Positions 50,663-58,370 of a stretch of DNA of 64,000 nt are shown piece by piece. Within the stretch, counting starts at the first letter, position 1, and the number at the start of each line of letters is the position of its first letter. Origin of the DNA: Streptomyces sp. ADI96-02 (lineage in GTDB: Bacteria > Actinomycetota > Actinomycetes > Streptomycetales > Streptomycetaceae); assembly GCF_003846185.1 (NCBI RefSeq), contig NZ_ML123034.1, positions 2,723,332 through 2,787,331 of the forward strand, in the 5' to 3' direction. The position numbers and the translations under genes were made by a program. Below the pieces are notes generated by a model. The model did no database searches. It saw only the letters and a program-made list of their open reading frames with translations, and was not told the origin of the DNA.

Positions 50663-51826
50663 TCAGACGCGCATCGGCTGCGGCGACTCGCGCCGACCTT
50701 CCTCCGGACCTGGGTACTCGCGCAGGATCTCGTACCGGGTGTTCCGCTCGACCGGCCGGAAGCCCGCGTCGCGGATCAGGTCCAGCAGGTCGTCGCGGCC
50801 GAGCTTGTTCGGGGTGCCGTAGTTGTCGGCGTCATGCGTGATCTTGTACTCGACGACCGAGCCGTCCATGTCGTCCGCGCCGTGCTGGAGGGCGAGCTGG
50901 GCGGTCTGCACGCCGTGCATCACCCAGAACACCTTGACGTGCGGCACGTTGTCGAAGAGCAGCCGGGAGACCGCGAAGGTCTTCAGCGCCTCCGCGCCGG
51001 TCGCCATCGTGGTGCGGGCCTGGAGCTTGTTGCGGACCTTGCCGTCCTTCATGTCCACGAAGTCGTGCTGGTAGCGCAGCGGGATGAAGACCTGGAAGCC
51101 GCCGGTCTCGTCCTGCATCTCCCGCAGCCGCAGCACGTGGTCGACGCGGTGCCGGGGCTCCTCGATGTGCCCGTACAGCATCGTCGCCGGGGTCTTGAGC
51201 CCCTTCTCGTGCGCGAGGCGGTGGATGCGCGACCAGTCCTCCCAGTGGGTGCGGTGGTCGACGATGTGCTGGCGGACCTCCCAGTCGAAGATCTCCGCGC
51301 CGCCGCCGGTCAGCGATTCGAGACCGGCCTCGATCAGCTCGTCGAGGATCTCGGAGGCCGAGAGGCCGGAGATCGTCTCGAAGTGGTGGATCTCCGTCGC
51401 CGTGAACGCCTTCAGCGCCACGTTCGGCAGGGCTTCCTTCAGCGCGCTGAGGGAGCGCGGGTAGTAGCGCCAGGGCAGCGTGGGGTGGAGGCCGTTGACG
51501 ATGTGCAGCTCGGTGAGGTTCTCGCCCTCCATCGCCTTGGCGAGGCGGACGGCCTCCTCGATGCGCATCGTGTACGCGTCCTTCTCGCCCGGCTTGCGCT
51601 GGAACGAGCAGTACGCGCACGAGGCCGTGCACACGTTGGTCATGTTGAGGTGCCGGTTGACGTTGAAGTGGACCACGTCACCGTTCTTGCGCGTGCGCAC
51701 CTCGTGCGCCAGCCCGCCGAGCCACGCCAGGTCGTCGGACGCGTAGAGGGCGATCCCGTCCTCGCGGGTCAGCCGCTCGCCGGCCCGGACCTTCTCCTCC
51801 AGCTCGCGCTTGAGTCCCGCGTCCAC
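50663..51826 (-). CDS. mqnE: aminofutalosine synthase
   Basis: The 387-residue radical-SAM enzyme adds the adenosyl radical to 3-((1-carboxyvinyl)oxy)benzoate to give aminodeoxyfutalosine, an early step of the futalosine route to menaquinone. The 4Fe-4S motif is C66-x3-C70-x2-C73 (NVCTASCAYCSF); LTELHIVNGLHPTLPW and GAEIFDWEVRQHI are typical of MqnE rather than MqnC. GTG 51826 is chosen since GGGAGG precedes it by seven bases. UbiX, UbiA and UbiD homologues for later steps lie just upstream in the window. Confidence 0.95.
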   Translation of the reverse strand: MDAGLKRELEEKVRAGERLTREDGIALYASDDLAWLGGLAHEVRTRKNGDVVHFNVNRHLNMTNVCTASCAYCSFQRKPGEKDAYTMRIEEAVRLAKAMEGENLTELHIVNGLHPTLPWRYYPRSLSALKEALPNVALKAFTATEIHHFETISGLSASEILDELIEAGLESLTGGGAEIFDWEVRQHIVDHRTHWEDWSRIHRLAHEKGLKTPATMLYGHIEEPRHRVDHVLRLREMQDETGGFQVFIPLRYQHDFVDMKDGKVRNKLQARTTMATGAEALKTFAVSRLLFDNVPHVKVFWVMHGVQTAQLALQHGADDMDGSVVEYKITHDADNYGTPNKLGRDDLLDLIRDAGFRPVERNTRYEILREYPGPEEGRRESPQPMRV

Positions 51827-51874
51827 TAGGGCGCCTCCCATTCCTGTGCGTAACCGACTGCGACCACGGTACGC

Positions 51875-52330
51875 CTACGACTCCTCCGGGAGTTCTCCGA
51901 CCCGGTTCTCCCACTTGGTGGAGAGGACGATCGTGGTACGGGTGCGCGAGACGCCCTTGGTGCCGCTGAGACGCCGGATCGTCTTCTCCAGCCCGTCGAC
52001 GTCGCCGACGCGGACCTTGAGCATGTACGAGTCGTCGCCCGCGATGAACCAGCAGTCCTCGATCTCCGCGAGGTCCTTCAGCCGGTGCGCGACGTCCTCG
52101 TGGTCGGCCGCGTCGGAGAGCGAGATCCCGATCAGCGCGGTGACGCCGAGCCCGAGCGAGGCGGAGTCGACCGTGGCGCGGTAGCCGGTGATGACACCGG
52201 CGGTTTCCAGCCGGTTGATGCGGTCGGTGACGCTGGGCCCGGAGAGCCCCACCAGCCGTCCCAGCTCGGCGTACGAGGCCCTGCCGTTCTCCCTGAGGGC
52301 CTGGATGAGCTGCCTGTCCACCGCGTCCAT
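51875..52330 (-). CDS. Lrp/AsnC-family transcriptional regulator
   Basis: The 151-residue protein has an N-terminal helix-turn-helix (DAVDRQLIQALRENGRASYAELGRLVGLSGPSVTDRINRLETAGVI) and a C-terminal RAM ligand-binding domain (VTALIGISLSDAADHEDVAHRL, GDDSYMLKVRVGDVDGLE). It probably forms an octamer and responds to an amino acid or a related acid. It is 48 bases from mqnE on the same strand, so it may share its transcript and regulate menaquinone genes. ATG 52330 is preferred over 52348 since GGAAGG lies between them. Confidence 0.9.
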   Translation of the reverse strand: MDAVDRQLIQALRENGRASYAELGRLVGLSGPSVTDRINRLETAGVITGYRATVDSASLGLGVTALIGISLSDAADHEDVAHRLKDLAEIEDCWFIAGDDSYMLKVRVGDVDGLEKTIRRLSGTKGVSRTRTTIVLSTKWENRVGELPEES

Positions 52331-52389
52331 ATGACTGAAACCTTCCATTGTTCAGCAGTACCGCGAGTTTACGTATAGAATCTAAGGCA

Positions 52390-52409
52390 TACAGGGCTCA
52401 CACCCTGTA
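52390..52409. promoter_or_regulatory. inverted repeat in divergent promoter of Lrp gene and small ORF
   Basis: TACAGGG-CTCACA-CCCTGTA has perfect 7-bp arms in an AT-rich promoter-like stretch, 60 bases from the Lrp start. It may be the Lrp operator. Confidence 0.5.
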
Positions 52410-52463
52410 AATCTTCCCAAACATCCAAGAAAAGCTTTCGAATCTTCAGGAGTGATCTTCACC

Positions 52464-52598
52464 GTGTACACGATCGAGATGGCCTACGCCCGGATGCGCG
52501 AGCTGCAGGACCAGGCCAACCGCTCGCGTGCCCACCGGACCGCCACCGCGCGCCGCGCCGAGCGCACCCGCACCCCGCGCGCGCCCGAGAAGCGCTGA
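52464..52598 (+). CDS. small basic hypothetical protein (44 aa)
   Basis: GTG 52464 opens a 44-codon frame starting MYTIEMAYARMRELQDQA and ending in an Arg-rich tail (RTATARRAERTRTPR). GGAG stands 11 bases upstream. Short helical peptides with such a YTIE/MAxxRMxEL start and a basic tail are common in streptomycetes and have no known role. Its stop is followed by four near-copies of GAAGAARCGCTGACC, the first of which forms the end of the gene. Confidence 0.5.
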   Translation: MYTIEMAYARMRELQDQANRSRAHRTATARRAERTRTPRAPEKR

Positions 52599-52688
52599 CC
52601 GAAGAAGCGCTGACCCGGGCAGCGCCGATCGAAGAAACGCTGACCGGAGAGGCGCTGACCCGGGCGGCCGGACGGCGCTCCGGCCGGA

Positions 52689-53372
52689 TCAGTCGGCCGT
52701 ACGGCGGGAGCCGCCACCCAGCTCTCCCTCCCAACGGCGGTACAGCCGGTGCGGCACGCCCGCCGCGTCCAGCACCCGCCCCGCGACGAAGTCCACCAGG
52801 TCCTGGATGTGCGTGGCGCCCGCGTAGAACGCCGGAGAGGCGGGCAGCACCACCGCGCCCGCCTCGTCCAGGGCCACCATCTGCTTCAGCGTCTGGCCGC
52901 TCAGCGGCGTCTCGCGCACCGCGACGACGAGCGGGCGGCGCTCCTTGAGCGTCACGCTCGCGGCCCGCTGGAGCAGGTCCTTCGACAGACCGAGCGCCAC
53001 TCCGGCCACACAGGCCGTCGAGGCCGGCACGATGAGCATCCCGCGCGCCGGGTACGAACCGGACGACGGCCCGGCCGCCAGGTCACCGGCCGGCCAGTGG
53101 CGCACCCGGTCCAGCTCGGCGTCGTCCACCGCGAAGGCGTCCGGCTTCCCGTCCGCGCCCCGCGCCAGCCACCCGCGCAGATCCTCGCGCCAGTGCCCGT
53201 CGCGGAAGGCGATGCCGGTCTCGTCCAGCAGCGTCAGGCGCGAGGCGCGGCTCACCACCAGGTCCACGCTCTCGCCGCCGGCCAGCAGTCCGCGCAGGAC
53301 GGCGGCGGCGAACGGGGTACCCGAAGCGCCCGACACCCCGACAATCCAAGGCCGTCGCTGCCGATGAGTCAC
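52689..53372 (-). CDS. ubiX: UbiX-family flavin prenyltransferase
   Basis: The 227-residue flavoprotein makes prenylated FMN, the cofactor of UbiD-type decarboxylases. FMN motif PWIVGVSGASGTPFA is at the N-terminus and the conserved GMLIVPASTACVAGVALGLSKDLLQRAASVTLKERRPLVVAVRETPL holds the dimethylallyl phosphate site. In futalosine-type menaquinone synthesis it serves the UbiD homologue encoded at 55121. GTG 53372 is taken as start; an earlier GTG is possible. It is about 20 residues longer than E. coli UbiX because of an insertion near residues 60-95. Confidence 0.9.
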   Translation of the reverse strand: MTHRQRRPWIVGVSGASGTPFAAAVLRGLLAGGESVDLVVSRASRLTLLDETGIAFRDGHWREDLRGWLARGADGKPDAFAVDDAELDRVRHWPAGDLAAGPSSGSYPARGMLIVPASTACVAGVALGLSKDLLQRAASVTLKERRPLVVAVRETPLSGQTLKQMVALDEAGAVVLPASPAFYAGATHIQDLVDFVAGRVLDAAGVPHRLYRRWEGELGGGSRRTAD

Positions 53373-53491
53373 TGAAGTCCCGGATTCCACACCCGCGAGC
53401 CTATCCGGCACGGCCCCGCGCCCCGCACGCGGAACCGGGCGGGGCCCGCACACGTTGAACCGGTGACCGCACGCCGGGGGCAGGGGAGAGC

Positions 53492-54121
53492 ATGGACGAC
53501 TTCCGGACCACCCACCACGACAGACGGACGAAGACCGCCGCGGGCGGCGCCCGCGCCCTGACCGCCGGGCTGCTGATGGCCGGCTGGGTCGCCCTGCTGT
53601 GGATCCTCGAAGGGGTCGACACGGCGACCGGGAACGCCCTGGACGCGTACGGCATCAGCCCGCGCGATCCGGCGGAGCTGGGCGACGTCGTGCCCGCCGC
53701 GTTCCTGCACAGCGGCTGGGAGCACGTCGCCTCCAACAGCGTCCCGCTGCTCGTCCTCGGCTTCATCGCGGCCCTGGCGGGGCTGCGCCGGTTCGCCGCC
53801 GTCGTCCTGACGATCATCGTGGTCAGCGGCCTCGGCGTCTGGCTCACCGCCCCGGCGGGCACGGTGACGCTCGGCGCGTCGGGCGTGGTCTTCGGGCTGC
53901 TCGGCTATCTGCTGGTCCGCGGCTTCGTGGACCGCCGCCCCTGGGACGTGCTGATAGGCGTCGGCGTCGCCGCGGTCTACGGCTCCCTGCTGTGGGGCGT
54001 CCTGCCCACCGAGGCGGGGGTCAGCTGGCAGGGGCACCTCTTCGGCCTGATCGGCGGGGTGGCCGCGGCCTTCGCCTTCCGCCGCCCGCGCCGCGCACCG
54101 GACGCCATGGTCACCGCCTGA
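53492..54121 (+). CDS. rhomboid-family intramembrane serine protease
   Basis: The 209-residue protein has six membrane helices. The catalytic dyad is visible: S130 in TLGASGVVFG (GxSG) and H182 in WQGHLFGLIGG, with WEHVASN (H78, N82) in the second helix stabilising the oxyanion. It should cleave membrane proteins within the bilayer. It lies between the UbiX and UbiA genes on the opposite strand, so it does not belong to their operon. ATG 53492 has GGGGAG upstream. Confidence 0.88.
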   Translation: MDDFRTTHHDRRTKTAAGGARALTAGLLMAGWVALLWILEGVDTATGNALDAYGISPRDPAELGDVVPAAFLHSGWEHVASNSVPLLVLGFIAALAGLRRFAAVVLTIIVVSGLGVWLTAPAGTVTLGASGVVFGLLGYLLVRGFVDRRPWDVLIGVGVAAVYGSLLWGVLPTEAGVSWQGHLFGLIGGVAAAFAFRRPRRAPDAMVTA

Positions 54122-54203
54122 GGCGCCGAGGGCCGCCCGGCCGCCGTCCGACGCGCTGAGGCCGCCCGTCGCCCGGTCCCCCGGTCGCCCGTCGGGCCCG
54201 GCC

Positions 54204-55124
54204 TCAGGGGGTGAGGCCGCGCACCAGCAGGTCCAGCAGCGCGCACGCGAACAGCGCGACGCCGATGAAGCCGTTGACGGAGAAGAAGGCCCGGTTCAGC
54301 CGGGACAGGTCGTGCGGACGCACCACCCGGTGCTCGTAGACGAACGCCGCCGCGACGACCGTCATACCGATCCAGTAGAAGACCTCGGCGCCCGTGGCCA
54401 GGCCGAACCACACCAGCAGCCCGGTCGTGATCGCGTGGCAGACCCGCGCGCCCCACAGCGCGGCCGGAATCCCGAAGCGCGCCGGGAAGGACAGCACCCC
54501 GTGCGCCCGGTCCGCCCGCACGTCCTGGCAGGCGAAGATCAGGTCGAAGCCGCCGATCCAGATCCCGACGGCGAGCCCGAGGATCACCGCGTCCCACGAC
54601 CAGCCGCCGGTCACCGCGAGCCACGCGCCGATCGGCCCGATGGCCTGCGCGAGCCCGAGGATGGCGTGCGGGAAGTTCGTGAACCGCTTGCCGTACGGGT
54701 AGACGACCATCGGCACCACGGCCAGCGGCGCGAGCGCCAGGCACAGCGGGTTGAGCAGGGCCGCCGCGCCGAGGAAGACGACGAGCGCGACGAGCGCCCC
54801 GGTCCACGCCGACCTCACCGACACCGCGCCGGTCACCAGCTCGCGGCCCGCCGTGCGCGGGTTGCGGGCGTCGATCTCCCGGTCGATGATCCGGTTCGCC
54901 GCCATCGCGAAGGTCCGCAGGCCGACCATCGCCAGCGTGACGAGCAGCAGCGTGCCCCAGTGGATCGTGCCGTCCAGCTGGAACATCGCGGTCAGCGCGG
55001 CGATGTAGGCGAAGGGCAGCGCGAAGACCGAGTGCTCGATCATCACGAGCCGCAGGAAGGCCCGGACCTTGCTGTCCGAGGGCGCGGGACCGTGGACGGA
55101 CGCCGCTTCTGCCGCACTGCTCAC
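54204..55124 (-). CDS. mqnP: UbiA-family prenyltransferase of the futalosine pathway
   Basis: The 306-residue enzyme has about eight or nine membrane helices. The two Asp-rich motifs are NRIIDREIDARNPRTAGRE and DLIFACQDVRADRAHG, which bind Mg-prenyl diphosphate. It prenylates the 1,4-dihydroxy-6-naphthoate-type intermediate of menaquinone. GTG 55124 overlaps the UbiD stop (GTGA), so the two are coupled. The gene context (UbiD, UbiX, MqnE) makes the menaquinone role more likely than ubiquinone or heme O synthesis. Confidence 0.93.
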   Translation of the reverse strand: MSSAAEAASVHGPAPSDSKVRAFLRLVMIEHSVFALPFAYIAALTAMFQLDGTIHWGTLLLVTLAMVGLRTFAMAANRIIDREIDARNPRTAGRELVTGAVSVRSAWTGALVALVVFLGAAALLNPLCLALAPLAVVPMVVYPYGKRFTNFPHAILGLAQAIGPIGAWLAVTGGWSWDAVILGLAVGIWIGGFDLIFACQDVRADRAHGVLSFPARFGIPAALWGARVCHAITTGLLVWFGLATGAEVFYWIGMTVVAAAFVYEHRVVRPHDLSRLNRAFFSVNGFIGVALFACALLDLLVRGLTP

Positions 55125-56578
55125 AGTCCGTATTCCTTCCAGCGGCGGTCGACCTTCGCCGCCGTCTCCGGGTCGGATTCGACCATCTCCGGCCAGCCGC
55201 CGTCCCGGGTGTAGCCCTCCTCGGGCAGCTTCCTGGTGGCGTCGATGCCCGCCTTGCCGCCCCAGAACTGCTGGTACGAGGCGTGGTCGAGGTGGTCGAC
55301 GGGGCCCTCGACGACGGTGAGGTCGCGGGAGTAGTCGGTGTTGCCGAGCGCCCGCCAGGCCACCTCGTGCAGGTCGTGGACGTCGCAGTCGGCGTCCACC
55401 ACGACGATCAGCTTGGTCAGCGACATCATGTGCGCGCCCCAGACCGCGCTCATGACCTTCTGCGCGTGCTTCGGGTACTTCTTGTCGATCGAGACGATCG
55501 CGCAGTTGTGGAAGCCGCCCGACTCCGGCAGGTGGTAGTCCACGATGTCCGGCACGATGATCTTCAGCAGCGGCAGGAAGAACCGCTCCGTGGCCCGGCC
55601 CAGCGGCCCGTCCTCGGTCGGCGGCCGGCCCACCACGATCGACTGGAGCAGCGGGCGCTTGCGCATGGTGACGCAGTCGATGGTCAGTGCGGGGAACGGT
55701 TCCTGCGGCGTGTAGAAGCCGGTGTGGTCGCCGAACGGGCCCTCGGGGAGCATCTCGCCCGGCTCCAGCCAGCCCTCGATGACGACCTCCGCCTGCGCGG
55801 GCACCTGGAGCGGCACGGTCTTGCAGTCGACCATCTCGATCCGCTTGCCCTGGATGAACCCGGCGAAGAGGTACTCGTCGATGTCCCCGGGCAGCGGCGC
55901 GGTGGAGGCGTACGTCACGGCGGGCGGCGCGCCGAAGGCGATGGCGACGGGCAGCCGCTCGCCGCGCCGGGCGGCAACCTGATAGTGGTTGGCGCTGTCC
56001 TTGTGGATCTGCCAGTGCATCCCGATGGTGCGCTTGTCGTGGCGCTGGAGCCGGTACAGGCCCAGGTTCCGGACGCCGTTCTCGGGGTGCTTGGTGTGGG
56101 TGAGGCCCAGGTTGAAGAACGATCCGCCGTCCTCGGGCCAGGTGAACAGCGCGGGCAGCTTCTCCAGGTCGACGTCGTCGCCGGTGAGCACCACCTCCTG
56201 GACGGGCGCGTCGGCGGACTTCACCTTCTTCGGCGGCACGTGGACCATCGAGCCCAGCTTGCCGAACGCCTCCCGGACCCCGACGAAGCCCTGAGGCAGC
56301 TCCGGCTTGAGCAGTCCGCCGATCTTGTCGCTGATGTCCGCGTAGGACTTCAGGCCGAGCGCCTTCAGCAGCCGCCGGTCGGTGCCGAAGACGTTCATGG
56401 CCAGGGGCATCGAGGACCCCTTGACGTTCTCGAAGAGCAGGGCCGGCCCGCCCGCCTTGTTCACCCGGTCGACGATCTCGCCGACCTCCAGGTGGGGATC
56501 GACCTCGGCCTTGACGCGCTTGAGATCACCATCGCGCTCAAGGGCCCGGAGCAGGGAGCGAAGATCGTCGTAAGCCAT
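55121..56578 (-). CDS. ubiD: UbiD-family menaquinone biosynthesis decarboxylase
   Basis: The 485-residue enzyme uses prenylated FMN to decarboxylate the naphthoate intermediate of menaquinone synthesis (also called MqnL). Family marks include EGPFGDHTGFYT with the catalytic Glu region, GMHWQIHKDSANHY and LPESGGFHNCAIVSI. Length is normal. ATG 56578 starts MAYDDLRSLLRALERDGDLKRV. It is the first gene of a leftward operon with the UbiA gene and depends on the UbiX product. Confidence 0.95.
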   Translation of the reverse strand: MAYDDLRSLLRALERDGDLKRVKAEVDPHLEVGEIVDRVNKAGGPALLFENVKGSSMPLAMNVFGTDRRLLKALGLKSYADISDKIGGLLKPELPQGFVGVREAFGKLGSMVHVPPKKVKSADAPVQEVVLTGDDVDLEKLPALFTWPEDGGSFFNLGLTHTKHPENGVRNLGLYRLQRHDKRTIGMHWQIHKDSANHYQVAARRGERLPVAIAFGAPPAVTYASTAPLPGDIDEYLFAGFIQGKRIEMVDCKTVPLQVPAQAEVVIEGWLEPGEMLPEGPFGDHTGFYTPQEPFPALTIDCVTMRKRPLLQSIVVGRPPTEDGPLGRATERFFLPLLKIIVPDIVDYHLPESGGFHNCAIVSIDKKYPKHAQKVMSAVWGAHMMSLTKLIVVVDADCDVHDLHEVAWRALGNTDYSRDLTVVEGPVDHLDHASYQQFWGGKAGIDATRKLPEEGYTRDGGWPEMVESDPETAAKVDRRWKEYGL

Positions 56579-56725
56579 GCGCTCCAGTTTGTCATCCCCC
56601 TCCCCGCCGCCCCTGCGGGGCTCCCCCGACGCGGTGCCCCGAAAGCGTCCCGGACGAGCCGGTACCCTGGCCGCGACACCGGGGACCACCGCGTGCCCCG
56701 CCGCCCGCTTCCTGGGGGACGTTCC

Positions 56726-57133
56726 ATGAGAGCCCTGCTCTACCTCGTACCGCTGGCTCTGACGATCTACGCGTTCATCGACTGCCTCAACACGCCGGAG
56801 AAGGAGGCCAAGCACCTGCCGAAGACGGCCTGGGTGATCATCATCCTGCTGTTCTGGGTCGTCGGTCCCGTCGTGTGGCTGGTCGCGGGGAAGCTGCGGC
56901 GCGGCGGTGCGACGCTCTCGGAGCGGGCCCGGGGCCGGCGTACGCAGTGGGTGGCGCCGGACGACAACCCCGACTTCCTGAAGTCGCTGCGCGACGAGAG
57001 CCGGGACGGGAGCGCCGGCGGGAAGACGGCGCGGAAGCCCGCAGAGGCGGACCCGGCCCGCGGCGAGGACGAGCCGAAGCACCGCGACGGCACGGTCGGC
57101 CCCGACGAGACGCAGCCGCCCGCCCCCTCCTGA
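56726..57133 (+). CDS. small membrane protein with PLDc_N domain
   Basis: The 135-residue protein has two membrane helices (LLYLVPLALTIYAFIDCL and AWVIIILLFWVVGPVVWLVAG) that match the phospholipase D N-terminal (PLDc_N) motif, without any phospholipase domain. The C-terminal 75 residues are polar and charged, with a WVAPDDNPDFLKSL stretch. Such proteins sit beside ubiD in streptomycetes; function unknown. ATG 56726 follows GGGGGAC. It is divergent from ubiD and convergent with ccsB. Confidence 0.8.
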   Translation: MRALLYLVPLALTIYAFIDCLNTPEKEAKHLPKTAWVIIILLFWVVGPVVWLVAGKLRRGGATLSERARGRRTQWVAPDDNPDFLKSLRDESRDGSAGGKTARKPAEADPARGEDEPKHRDGTVGPDETQPPAPS

Positions 57134-57170
57134 CCGGCCCGGCCGACCCTGCCCGGCCCGCGTACGACGA

Positions 57171-57208
57171 CGGCGGCCGTCCCCCGACTGCACGGGGGAC
57201 GGCCGCCG
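57171..57208. terminator. bidirectional 16-bp hairpin terminator
   Basis: A 16-bp perfect inverted repeat (57171-57186 and 57193-57208) with a 6-base loop stands between the convergent PLDc_N and ccsB genes. Confidence 0.85.
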
Positions 57209-57287
57209 TTCGCGTACCGGTCTCGATCGCGTCGCGGGACCGGTACGCGGTCGCGTGTCGGTCTCGGTCTCGGTCTCGGTCGCGGGA

Positions 57288-58370
57288 TCAGACGCCGGCG
57301 TACGAGTGCTTGCCGTTGACGAAGATGTTCACGCCGTAGTAGTTGAACAGCCAGCAGCCGAAGGCCAGCAGCGCCAGGTAGGCGGCCTTGCGGCCCTTCC
57401 ATCCGGCGGTGGCGCGGGCGTGCAGGTAGGCGGCGTAGGCGACCCAGGTGATGAAGGACCAGACCTCCTTGGGGTCCCAGCCCCAGTACCGGCCCCAGGC
57501 GTCGCCCGCCCAGATCGCGCCCGCGATGATCGTGAACGTCCACAGCGGGAAGACGGCCGCGTTGACCCGGTACGCGAACTTGTCCAGCGACGAGGCCGAG
57601 GGCAGGCGCTCCATGACGGAGGCGGCGAACGCGCCGGGCTTCCCGCCGGAGGCGACCTTGCTCTCGTAGCTGTCGCGGAACAGGTAGAGCACCGTGCCGA
57701 CCGCGCCGAGGTAGAAGACGGCCCCGCAGATGATCGCGGTCGAGACGTGGATCCACAGCCAGTACGAGTGCAGCGCGGGCACCAGCTGGTCGCTGTCGGT
57801 GTAGAGCGTGGTCGTCGCGATGCCGAGGTCCAGCAGGACGGTGGCCACCAGCGGGAGGCCGATCCAGCGGACGTTCTTCTTCAGCAGGAGCAGCAGGAGG
57901 TACGAGCCGACGGCCACCGTGGAGAAGGTGATCGAGAACTCGTACATGTTGGCCCACGGGGCCCGCTGCACCGACAGGGCGCGGGTCGCGACGCCGCTCG
58001 CCTGGACCAGGAAGGCCACGACCGTCAGCGCGATCGCGATCCGGCCCCACAGGTCGCCCTTGAACGTACCGCCGGCCGCGCCCGGACCGTCGGGCACGTC
58101 GCGCGTCCCGGCGGCGGCGCGGGTGACGATCTCGGGGCGTTCCAGCACGGCGGTGCCGCCGGCCGCGGCGGAGCGCACCGTCACGGCGGGCGCGGTCGCG
58201 CCCTTCTTCCCGGGCAGCGCGGCGGCGGTGCGGCCGACCTTGCTGCGGCTGCCGAGGACCCACTCCGCGATGTGCGCGAAGAACGCCAGGGTGTAGACGG
58301 CCATCGACGAATAGATCAGAACGTTGCTGATCTCCGCCAGGTTCTCGTTGGTAGCGGCGGCGAGATTCAC
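57288..58370 (-). CDS. ccsB: cytochrome c biogenesis protein CcsB (ResC/CcsA type)
   Basis: The 360-residue membrane protein has about eight helices. The heme-handling WWD motif is WAGDAWGRYWGWDPKEVWSF near the C-terminus, and flanking His residues (LHSYWLWIHVS) could ligate heme. With ResB it exports heme and attaches it to apocytochromes c outside the membrane (system II). A 60-residue Ala/Gly-rich loop follows the first helix. GTG 58370 overlaps the ResB stop by four bases (GTGA). It is the last gene of the operon. Confidence 0.94.
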   Translation of the reverse strand: MNLAAATNENLAEISNVLIYSSMAVYTLAFFAHIAEWVLGSRSKVGRTAAALPGKKGATAPAVTVRSAAAGGTAVLERPEIVTRAAAGTRDVPDGPGAAGGTFKGDLWGRIAIALTVVAFLVQASGVATRALSVQRAPWANMYEFSITFSTVAVGSYLLLLLLKKNVRWIGLPLVATVLLDLGIATTTLYTDSDQLVPALHSYWLWIHVSTAIICGAVFYLGAVGTVLYLFRDSYESKVASGGKPGAFAASVMERLPSASSLDKFAYRVNAAVFPLWTFTIIAGAIWAGDAWGRYWGWDPKEVWSFITWVAYAAYLHARATAGWKGRKAAYLALLAFGCWLFNYYGVNIFVNGKHSYAGV

